NCBI GenBank assembly: GCA_027682205.1 | Contig: JAQDAD010000002.1 | Coordinates: forward strand, 267,953-331,952 | DNA: 64,000 nucleotides | Direction of reading: 5' to 3' | Source of the DNA: Streptococcaceae bacterium AF54-32pH5A | GTDB lineage: Bacteria; Bacillota; Bacilli; Lactobacillales; Streptococcaceae | Shown here: positions 57,366 through 64,000 of the stretch, piece by piece | How the letters are laid out: every line of letters begins with the position of its first letter | How positions within the stretch are numbered: the stretch's first letter is position 1 | The notes under the pieces: model-generated | The model's input: the letters and a program-made list of their open reading frames with translations, nothing else | Database searches by the model: none | What the model was told of the DNA's origin: nothing | Position numbers and translations under genes: made by a program

Positions 57366-58523
57366 ATGAAAAAAGAATTTAATTTAATCGCAACTGCTGC
57401 GGCGGGTCTCGAGGCTGTCGTTGGGCGTGAGGTGCGAGAGCTCGGTTATGACTGCCAGGTTGAAAATGGGCGTGTCCGTTTTCAAGGAGATGTCCGGGCA
57501 ATCATCGAGACCAATCTTTGGCTTCGAGCAGCTGACCGCATCAAGATTGTAGTCGGGAGCTTTCCTGCTAAGACCTTTGAGGAACTCTTTCAAGGAGTTT
57601 TTGCTCTGGATTGGGAAAACTATCTCCCACTTGGAGCGCGTTTCCCTATTTCTAAGGCCAAATGTGTTAAGTCCAAACTTCACAATGAACCCAGTGTTCA
57701 GGCGATTTCCAAGAAGGCGGTTGTGAAGAAACTGCAAAAGCACTATGCCCGTCCAGAAGGGGTTCCCTTGATGGAGACTGGTCCCGAGTTTAAGATCGAG
57801 GTAGCCATCCTGAAAGATGTGGCAACAGTCATGATTGACACGACAGGATTTAGTCTTTTCAAGCGTGGCTATCGTACAGAAAAGGGTGGAGCACCTATCA
57901 AGGAAAACATGGCAGCAGCCATTTTACAACTCTCTAACTGGTATCCAGACAAGCCCTTGATCGATCCGACCTGTGGTTCAGGAACTTTCTGTATCGAGGC
58001 GGCTATGATGGCTAAAAAGATGGCTCCTGGTCTTCGCCGTTCCTTTGCTTTTGAAGAATGGAACTGGGTTAGCGATCGGTTAATCCAAGAAGTGCGTACT
58101 GATGCTGCTAAGAAAATCAATCGTGAGGTTGAACTGGATATCATGGGTTGTGATATTGATGCTCGTATGGTGGAAATCGCCAAGGCAAATGCCCAAGCAG
58201 CAGGCGTAGCAGGTGATATCACCTTTAAGCAAATGCGGGTACAGGACTTGCGTTCAGACAAGATCAATGGCGTTATCATTTCCAATCCGCCATATGGTGA
58301 ACGTTTGTCGGATGATGCAGGAGTTACCAAACTCTATACTGAGATGGGACAGGTCTTTGCACCACTGAAAACCTGGAGTAAGTTTATCCTGACTAGTGAC
58401 GAAGCTTTTGAAAGCAAATACGGAAGTCCAGCTGATAAGAAACGAAAGCTGTATAACGGGACCTTAAAAGTGGATTTGTATCAATACTTTGGTCAGCGTG
58501 TGAAACGCCAAGAGGTAAAGTAG
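57366..58523 (+). CDS. rlmL: THUMP-domain 23S rRNA (guanine-N2) methyltransferase
   Basis: A 385-residue RNA methyltransferase (YpsC/RlmL group). The N-terminal ferredoxin-like and THUMP region (about 1-155) binds RNA. The SAM-dependent domain (about 160-380) has DPTCGSGTFCIEAA and the catalytic ISNPPYGERL (NPPY). ATG 57366 (MKKEFNLIATAAAG) is chosen over 57333, giving the pneumococcal length; its ribosome site is weak. It probably methylates a guanine near G2445 of 23S rRNA, by homology. mapZ follows after 12 bases. Confidence 0.92.
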   Translation: MKKEFNLIATAAAGLEAVVGREVRELGYDCQVENGRVRFQGDVRAIIETNLWLRAADRIKIVVGSFPAKTFEELFQGVFALDWENYLPLGARFPISKAKCVKSKLHNEPSVQAISKKAVVKKLQKHYARPEGVPLMETGPEFKIEVAILKDVATVMIDTTGFSLFKRGYRTEKGGAPIKENMAAAILQLSNWYPDKPLIDPTCGSGTFCIEAAMMAKKMAPGLRRSFAFEEWNWVSDRLIQEVRTDAAKKINREVELDIMGCDIDARMVEIAKANAQAAGVAGDITFKQMRVQDLRSDKINGVIISNPPYGERLSDDAGVTKLYTEMGQVFAPLKTWSKFILTSDEAFESKYGSPADKKRKLYNGTLKVDLYQYFGQRVKRQEVK

Positions 58524-58535
58524 AAAGGAAGACAG

Positions 58536-59984
58536 ATGAGTAAAAAAAGGCACAATCGTCATAAAAAAGAGCATCAAGAGTCCAAATTTGATTTTGATGA
58601 AGCTAAAGATTTGACAGTTGGTCAGGTCATCCGTAAAAATGAAGAGGTTGAAGCTGGCGTACTGCCAGAAGATAATATTCTAGACAAATATATCAAACAG
58701 CACCGCGAGGAAATTGAGGCGGATAAGTTTGAAACACGTCAATTTAAAAAAGAAGAACTGCTAGAAACTCAGGCTCAAGAAGAATTGACACAGGAAGTTT
58801 CAGAAATCACTGAAGAGTCGGCGCCAATCATAGAGGAACCCGAGACAGTTTCAGAAGAAATGGTGTCAGACTCGGCTGAAACTACAAGCTCGGACGTGAT
58901 TTTACCTCCTTTGGGAGAGGAAAATCAAGACTTGGAACCGCTTGTGTTGGAAAAACAAGAGCCAGCAGAGGTTGCTGATGAGAAAGAAGAGGAAGAGACA
59001 GCTCTACTTTCACGCTCAGCTCAGGCAGAATCAGAAACAACTTCTAATTCTAAAAAGAAGCGCGTGTTTGTTATCGGTTCGGCCTTAGCTGCAGTCCTTA
59101 TCCTGGCAGGTAGTTACTATATCTATCGCCAAGTAGATCGCTCTAACCAAGCTATCCAGTCTTCTCAATCATCTTCTAACAATCAGGAAACACAAACAGC
59201 CCTACAAGAGTTTAATACCCTCTACGATGCTTTTTATACGGATGCTAATAAAACAGCCTTGAAAAATAGTCAGTTTGACAAGTTGAACCAACTCAAGGCT
59301 CAGCTAGATAAACTCGAAGGCAGTCGAGAGTATACCCTTGCAAAATCTAAGTATGATAGTTTGGAAACTCAAATCAAGGCTGTGCAAGAAGTGAATAATC
59401 AGTTTGAAACTCCAGCAATTACTGATGGTGTCTTGGATACCAATGCAAAAATCAAGGCAGACGCTAAATTTACAGAAATTAAAACAGGAAATACAGAGCT
59501 AGATAAACTGTTAGATAAGGCCATTAGCCTTGGTAAGAGTCAACAAACAAGCGCCTCTAGTTCAAGTTCAAGTAGCAGTAGCCAAGAAAGTTCAAGCACA
59601 ACGACTGATAGCAGTACGAGCAGTTCGTCTGCTTCATCAAGTTCAGCGCCTGCCAGCAGACCAGAAAGTGGAGGTTTGTCTAGTGATGGTGTCAATCTTC
59701 AAAGAAGTGCTAGTCGTGTACCCTACAACCAATCAGCTGTAGAGGATAGCAACAACCCTGCTTGGAATTTTGCTGATGGTGTTTTGGAACAAATCCTAGC
59801 AACATCACGTGCTCGTGGCTATATCACTGGCAATCAATATATCCTAGAACGTGTCAATATCGTAAACGGAAATGGTTATTACAACCTCTACAAACCAGAT
59901 GGAACCTATCTCTTCACCCTCAACTGTAAGACTGGATACTTTGTCGGTAATGGAGCTGGTCACGCGGATGACTTGGATTACTAG
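58536..59984 (+). CDS. mapZ: Mid-cell-anchored protein Z (division-site marker)
   Basis: A 482-residue bitopic membrane protein that forms rings ahead of FtsZ and guides the division site in streptococci. The cytoplasmic N-terminus [19 protein letters not shown] and [12 protein letters not shown] are conserved (FtsZ contact). An acidic region with threonines, phosphorylated by StkP in pneumococcus, follows. One membrane helix (about 177-198) leads to an extracellular domain, a Ser-rich linker (about 339-372) and a C-terminal peptidoglycan-binding domain (about 385-482). It is a little longer than the 464-residue pneumococcal protein, mostly in the acidic and Ser-rich parts. Confidence 0.94.
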   Translation: MSKKRHNRHKKEHQESKFDFDEAKDLTVGQVIRKNEEVEAGVLPEDNILDKYIKQHREEIEADKFETRQFKKEELLETQAQEELTQEVSEITEESAPIIEEPETVSEEMVSDSAETTSSDVILPPLGEENQDLEPLVLEKQEPAEVADEKEEEETALLSRSAQAESETTSNSKKKRVFVIGSALAAVLILAGSYYIYRQVDRSNQAIQSSQSSSNNQETQTALQEFNTLYDAFYTDANKTALKNSQFDKLNQLKAQLDKLEGSREYTLAKSKYDSLETQIKAVQEVNNQFETPAITDGVLDTNAKIKADAKFTEIKTGNTELDKLLDKAISLGKSQQTSASSSSSSSSSQESSSTTTDSSTSSSSASSSSAPASRPESGGLSSDGVNLQRSASRVPYNQSAVEDSNNPAWNFADGVLEQILATSRARGYITGNQYILERVNIVNGNGYYNLYKPDGTYLFTLNCKTGYFVGNGAGHADDLDY

Positions 59985-60060
59985 TCCAATTGTTACAAAA
60001 TTCTTTCCTTTCATAGGTAAAAATGATAAAATAAAACATATTAAATAAGAGGAGTGTCAC

Positions 60061-61485
60061 ATGACAAAAGCTAACTTTGGTGTCGTTGGTATGGCCGTAA
60101 TGGGTCGTAACCTTGCCCTAAATATCGAATCTCGTGGCTATACAGTTGCCATCTACAACCGTAGTAAAGAAAAAACAGAAGACGTAATTGCTTGCCATCC
60201 AGAAAAGAAATTTGTTCCAAGCTACGATGTAGAGTCTTTCGTTCAATCTATCGAAAAACCTCGTCGTATCATGCTCATGGTTCAGGCTGGACCTGGTACA
60301 GATGCGACTATCCAAGCCCTTCTTCCACACCTTGACAAGGGTGATATCTTGATTGACGGAGGAAACACTTTCTACAAAGATACCATTCGTCGTAATGAAG
60401 AATTGGCAAATTCAGGCATCAACTTTATCGGTACTGGGGTTTCCGGTGGTGAAAAAGGTGCTCTTGAAGGACCTTCTATCATGCCTGGTGGACAAAAAGA
60501 AGCCTACGAATTGGTTGCTGATGTTCTCGAAGAAATCTCAGCCAAAGCACCAGAAGATGGCAAACCATGTGTGACCTACATCGGTCCTGACGGAGCTGGT
60601 CACTATGTGAAAATGGTCCACAACGGTATCGAGTATGGTGACATGCAATTGATCGCAGAAAGCTATGACCTCATGCAACACTTGCTTGGCCTTTCTGCAG
60701 AAGACATGGCAGAAATCTTTACTGAGTGGAACAAGGGCGAATTGGACAGCTACTTGATCGAAATCACAGCTGATATCTTGAGCCGTAAAGACGATGAAGG
60801 TCAAGATGGACCAATCGTAGACTACATCCTTGATGCCGCAGGTAACAAGGGAACTGGTAAATGGACTAGCCAATCAGCACTTGACCTTGGTGTGCCATTG
60901 TCACTCATCACTGAGTCCGTATTTGCACGCTACATCTCTACTTACAAAGAAGAACGTGTGCATGCTAGCAAGGTGCTTCCAAAACCTGCTGCCTTCAAAT
61001 TTGAAGGAGACAAGGCTGAGTTGATCGAAAAGATTCGTCAAGCTCTTTACTTCTCAAAAATCATTTCATACGCACAAGGTTTTGCCCAATTGCGTGTGGC
61101 TTCTAAAGAAAATAACTGGAACTTGCCATTTGCGGACATCGCCTCTATCTGGCGTGATGGCTGTATCATCCGTTCACGTTTCTTGCAAAAGATTACAGAT
61201 GCTTATAACCGTGATGCAGACCTTGCTAACCTTCTCTTGGATGAATACTTCTTGGATGTAACCGCTAAGTACCAACAAGCAGTGCGTGATATTGTAGCTC
61301 TTGCTGTTCAAGCTGGTGTACCAGTACCAACTTTCTCAGCAGCTATTACTTACTTTGATAGCTATCGTTCAGCGGATCTTCCTGCTAACTTGATCCAAGC
61401 ACAACGTGACTACTTCGGTGCTCACACTTACCAACGTAAAGACAAAGAAGGAATCTTCCACTACTCTTGGTATGACGAAAAATAA
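60061..61485 (+). CDS. gnd: 6-phosphogluconate dehydrogenase (decarboxylating)
   Basis: A 474-residue enzyme of the oxidative pentose phosphate pathway making ribulose-5-P, CO2 and NADPH. The N-terminal [15 protein letters not shown] binds [23 protein letters not shown] and [19 protein letters not shown] hold the catalytic Lys and His. The dimer tail ends [15 protein letters not shown]. Codon use marks it as highly expressed. AGAGGAG precedes the ATG. ritR starts 11 bases downstream, the same operon as in pneumococcus. Confidence 0.97.
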   Translation: MTKANFGVVGMAVMGRNLALNIESRGYTVAIYNRSKEKTEDVIACHPEKKFVPSYDVESFVQSIEKPRRIMLMVQAGPGTDATIQALLPHLDKGDILIDGGNTFYKDTIRRNEELANSGINFIGTGVSGGEKGALEGPSIMPGGQKEAYELVADVLEEISAKAPEDGKPCVTYIGPDGAGHYVKMVHNGIEYGDMQLIAESYDLMQHLLGLSAEDMAEIFTEWNKGELDSYLIEITADILSRKDDEGQDGPIVDYILDAAGNKGTGKWTSQSALDLGVPLSLITESVFARYISTYKEERVHASKVLPKPAAFKFEGDKAELIEKIRQALYFSKIISYAQGFAQLRVASKENNWNLPFADIASIWRDGCIIRSRFLQKITDAYNRDADLANLLLDEYFLDVTAKYQQAVRDIVALAVQAGVPVPTFSAAITYFDSYRSADLPANLIQAQRDYFGAHTYQRKDKEGIFHYSWYDEK

Positions 61486-61496
61486 GTAGGTCTACC

Positions 61497-62186
61497 ATGG
61501 GGAAACGGATTTTATTACTTGAGAAAGAACGAAATTTAGCTCATTTTCTCAGTCTGGAACTCCAAAAAGAGCAATACCGTGTTGATCAGGTAGAGGAGGG
61601 GCAAAAAGCCCTCTCCATGGCTCTCCAGACGGACTATGACTTGATTTTACTGAATGCTCGTCTGGGGGATATGACGGCCCAGGATTTTGCAGACAAGCTG
61701 AGTCGGACAAAGCCAGCCTCAGTGATCATGGTCTTGGACCATCGAGAAGAATTGCAAGATCAGATTGAGACAATCCAGCGCTTCGCCGTTTCTTACATCT
61801 ATAAGCCAGTGATTATTGATCAGCTGGTGGCTCGTATTTCAGCGATTTTCCGAGGTCGGGACTTCATTGACCAACACTGTAGTCAGATGAAGGTCCCAAC
61901 GTCTTACCGCAATTTGCGTATGGATGTAGAACATCATACCGTTTATCGTGGCGAGGAGATGATTGCTCTGACGCGCCGTGAGTATGACCTTTTGGCCACT
62001 CTCATGGGAAGCAAGAAAGTCTTGACTCGTGAGCAGTTATTGGAAAGTGTTTGGAAGTACGAAAGTGCGACAGAAACCAATATCGTGGATGTTTATATCC
62101 GTTATCTACGTAGCAAGCTTGATGTAAAAGGTCAAAAAAGCTACATTAAAACCGTACGTGGTGTTGGTTACACCATGCAAGAATAG
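61497..62186 (+). CDS. ritR: Orphan redox-sensing response regulator RitR
   Basis: A 229-residue OmpR-family protein that represses iron uptake in pneumococcus. The receiver lacks the phospho-acceptor: residue 53 is Asn (LILLNARLGD), as in known RitR. Cys128, in QHCSQMK between receiver and DNA-binding domains, is the oxidation switch described for pneumococcal RitR. The winged helix (about 135-228) ends RGVGYTMQE. There is no cognate kinase nearby. It is co-transcribed with gnd, linking NADPH supply and iron/redox control. Confidence 0.95.
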   Translation: MGKRILLLEKERNLAHFLSLELQKEQYRVDQVEEGQKALSMALQTDYDLILLNARLGDMTAQDFADKLSRTKPASVIMVLDHREELQDQIETIQRFAVSYIYKPVIIDQLVARISAIFRGRDFIDQHCSQMKVPTSYRNLRMDVEHHTVYRGEEMIALTRREYDLLATLMGSKKVLTREQLLESVWKYESATETNIVDVYIRYLRSKLDVKGQKSYIKTVRGVGYTMQE

Positions 62187-62218
62187 GAAAGCAGTTGCAG
62201 TCGTGTAACTGCTGTTTG

Positions 62219-62277
62219 AGCTCCATACTATCTGTAGCAGGAATTCCTGAATACCAGATAGTATGGGGCTTTTTTTG
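62219..62277 (+). terminator. Strong terminator of gnd–ritR
   Basis: AGCTCCATACTATCTG / CAGATAGTATGGGGCT is a 16-bp stem (one G·T) ending in T7. The loop itself contains the palindrome CAGGAATTCCTG. Confidence 0.93.
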
Positions 62278-62477
62278 AATAGGTAAAAATGCAGGCCCCT
62301 AGACGGCTTGTAAGGCTTCAAAGAGATGGTCAGAGAGGATGATTTCTTCTTGACCATAGTTTATACTTAATGAAAATTAATACTCAATTGTTTTCATTAT
62401 AATATTATAATATAATAAATGGTTAAACTCCTGAAATTATCTGAAAATAATGTAAATCATAAGTAATAACATTATAA

Positions 62478-62506
62478 TTGACAAATCTGCTAATGTAGAT
62501 TACAAT
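62478..62506 (+). promoter_or_regulatory. Promoter of the terminal surface-protein gene
   Basis: TTGACA (62478-62483), 17-base spacer, TACAAT (62501-62506), followed about 50 bases later by the gene start with AAAGGAG. Confidence 0.88.
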
Positions 62507-62557
62507 ACAAGTGTATGTGTACTACATGCTATTTTTAAATCAAAAGGAGAAAATGTT

Positions 62558-64000
62558 ATGTATTTTAATCGTAAAAATGCAGAGCAAAAGAACTGGAGAA
62601 TGATCAAAAAAGGAAAACATTTCCTTTTTGGATGTTCGCTTGTTTTTGCGGTTGGGGCAGCTTTGGTGGCTCCATCAGTCAAAGCAGATACAGTAGGAAC
62701 TAAGCTAGTTGCAGCCAAGGAGAATGTAACTTATACAGCACCAGCTGTAGAAGTAGCACCAGCAGCAGTGGCTGAAGAAAAAGTTGAAAAAACAGTTGAA
62801 ACTACTCAAAATTCTAAAGAAGAAGCAGTGGAGGCAACTGAAAAAGCTAAGGAAGCAGTGGAGGCGACTGAAAAAGCTAAGGAAGCAGACAGCATCCAAG
62901 CTCCAGAAGTGACTGTGGTTTACAATCCAGCAGCACTTACTGATGAAGAAAAAGCAAAAGTTGTAGCAGCTGTTAAGGCAGCAAACCCTACAGCAACTGA
63001 TGTTCAAGTCCAAGCAGACGGATCAGCAGTTGTGACTTTTGCAGATGGTTCAAGAGCAAACTTGACAGCAGCTCAAACTATTAAAGATGGTTCTCAAGTA
63101 GCTAAACGACGTAGAGCACGTGCGACAGTAGCGGCTCCAGTCATCACTTCAAACCTTGATGGAAAAGGAAGTTCTGCAACGGATGTAACTGTCCAAGCAC
63201 CAGCAGGTTCAACTGTTAAACTCTACAATACTGATGGTGTTGTTATCGGTCAAGCAGTAGCAAATGCTCAAGGTGTAGCTACAGTTACGCCAACAAACAG
63301 CCTTCCTGTAGGCGAAATCACAGCTACAGCTACACCAGCAGGCGAAAGTGAGTCACCTAAGAGTGCACCTGTAACAGCGACACGACCAACATTGACAACT
63401 GTAGAAGGTGGTGTTTCAAGAGGGAACGATAGTTATAATACCCAACTACTCGTTACCAAATCACACATCACTGTTTATCCAGGTGAATCTGTTAAGGTTG
63501 GTGTTACAGCAGTATCTCAAGGGCTTGAAAACTTTTCGGCTTCTAATAATTACGCAGCTGTCAAGGGCTTGCTTCCTAGAGGTGCTTTCTTGAAGTCAGG
63601 TGGGGAAGGTGGTGAACCCGTTAGAAGACGTGATAACGGGTACGGAGGTACTGTTGCTTGGGACCAACCAGCAGGTGATACTGTTGTGACCTTCTCAGCT
63701 ACAAGTAAGAATAATGTACGTGTAACGAGAGACCTTAGAGTTACCGTTTTGGAACTTACTAAGAAGCTTGATGCTGTTCCAGGTGAAAAAGTAGAAGTTG
63801 CTGATCTTAACAACGTTTCTGAAGATGAGAAAAATAAAATTATCGCAGCAACTAAAAAAGCAAATGCAAGTTTCCCTCCAGGTACTTTGTATAATGTTGA
63901 TCAAAGAGGAAATCTTGTAATTACTTATCCTGATAAATCAACAGATAAGATTGACGCTTCATACCTAGTTACTCCGTCAAATAAACCTGCTGATCCTAAT
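62558..64000 (+). CDS. Large repeat-type surface protein, N-terminal part (runs off window)
   Basis: 481 codons are open from ATG 62558 (AAAGGAG upstream) to the window end. A long signal peptide MYFNRKNAEQKNW...KKGKHFLFGCSLVFAVGAA ends near APSVKA (about residue 43). It lacks a YSIRK motif. A Glu/Ala-rich stretch has a repeated EAVEATEKAKEAVEATEKAK (about 87-106). Rib/YPDG-like modules follow, with DGSAVVTFADGSRANL and NLVITYPDKSTDKID. A KRRRARATVAAP site (about 186-197) may be a processing point. It is probably an adhesin anchored at an unseen C-terminus. It occupies the slot where pneumococcus has choline-binding protein genes after ritR. Confidence 0.85.
   Translation, partial: MYFNRKNAEQKNWRMIKKGKHFLFGCSLVFAVGAALVAPSVKADTVGTKLVAAKENVTYTAPAVEVAPAAVAEEKVEKTVETTQNSKEEAVEATEKAKEAVEATEKAKEADSIQAPEVTVVYNPAALTDEEKAKVVAAVKAANPTATDVQVQADGSAVVTFADGSRANLTAAQTIKDGSQVAKRRRARATVAAPVITSNLDGKGSSATDVTVQAPAGSTVKLYNTDGVVIGQAVANAQGVATVTPTNSLPVGEITATATPAGESESPKSAPVTATRPTLTTVEGGVSRGNDSYNTQLLVTKSHITVYPGESVKVGVTAVSQGLENFSASNNYAAVKGLLPRGAFLKSGGEGGEPVRRRDNGYGGTVAWDQPAGDTVVTFSATSKNNVRVTRDLRVTVLELTKKLDAVPGEKVEVADLNNVSEDEKNKIIAATKKANASFPPGTLYNVDQRGNLVITYPDKSTDKIDASYLVTPSNKPADPN

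Larger units (their letters stand above)
62187..62557. other. Intergenic region after ritR: terminator, gene scrap, promoter
   Basis: It holds the ritR terminator (62219-62277) and a short minus-strand C-terminal scrap ending ILSDHLFEALQAV-stop (about 62300-62370), which may be a gene relic. An inverted AATGAAAA / TTTTCATT pair (62369-62398) could be an operator. The promoter of the next gene completes the region. No complete gene is seen. Confidence 0.6.

Noticed and set aside
57869..58330. Antisense open frame of 153 codons inside rlmL
   Set aside because: It runs opposite the conserved methyltransferase domain and has no promoter or ribosome site.

Overview
The window is a chromosomal segment of a mitis-group Streptococcus (S. 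mitis / S. oralis / S. pneumoniae relatives). The evidence is the gene order clpL–luxS–DUF1846–dexB–capsule locus–aliA–GH101 surface enzyme–pbp1A–recU–ypsA–gpsB–rnpB–rlmL–mapZ–gnd–ritR, which is the order I know around the pneumococcal cps locus, together with YSIRK/LPXTG surface proteins, MapZ, RitR and CtsR-type operators. It is not a standard pneumococcal layout. dinB and pflB lie directly before clpL, a lantibiotic-immunity-type ABC/two-component module sits between luxS and DUF1846, two oligopeptide-binding lipoproteins sit between dexB and the capsule genes, and very large glycosidases replace the usual single GH101 protein. The species cannot be fixed without alignment.

Layout. 1-0.6 kb: decayed IS1182-type transposase. 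0.8-7.5 kb: dinB, pflB, clpL (with CtsR operators and a 29-codon leader ORF), luxS. 7.7-11.7 kb: five-gene ABC transporter plus two-component operon with its own direct-repeat operator, different in base composition from its neighbours. 11.8-15.1 kb: DUF1846 protein and the alpha-glucosidase dexB. 15.2-19.3 kb: two AliA/AliB-like peptide-binding lipoproteins. 19.5-35.5 kb: a Wzx/Wzy-type capsule or receptor-polysaccharide locus, with regulatory genes wzg-wzh-wzd-wze, initiating transferase wchA, wchJ/wchK, an AT-rich strain-specific core (glycerophosphotransferase-like, polyol cytidylyltransferase-like, SDR, two GT2, Wzy), then Wzx, an acyltransferase and glf. 35.7-37.7 kb: a third AliA-like lipoprotein. 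38.0-53.0 kb: two giant cell-wall-anchored enzymes, a serine-protease–GH101 protein (2163 aa) and a GH20–GH84 protein (2760 aa), both preceded by CcpA-type cre motifs. 53.1-62.2 kb: the cell-wall, division and housekeeping block (pbp1A, recU, ypsA, gpsB, RNase P RNA, rlmL, mapZ, gnd, ritR). 62.5-64.0 kb: start of a large repeat-type surface protein running off the window.

How the parts fit. The left half makes and exports a surface polysaccharide built on Glc-1-P, predicted to carry a polyol-phosphate, galactofuranose and an acyl group. It is bracketed by peptide-uptake lipoproteins carrying CodY-like boxes. The right half holds surface enzymes that look suited to O-glycoprotein (mucin) attack: a trypsin-fold domain with an intact triad fused to an endo-alpha-GalNAcase, next to a dual beta-hexosaminidase. 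The most unusual items are this protease–GH101 / GH20–GH84 pair, the ABC/two-component module with an 11-bp-period operator, and the CtsR-flanked leader ORF before clpL.
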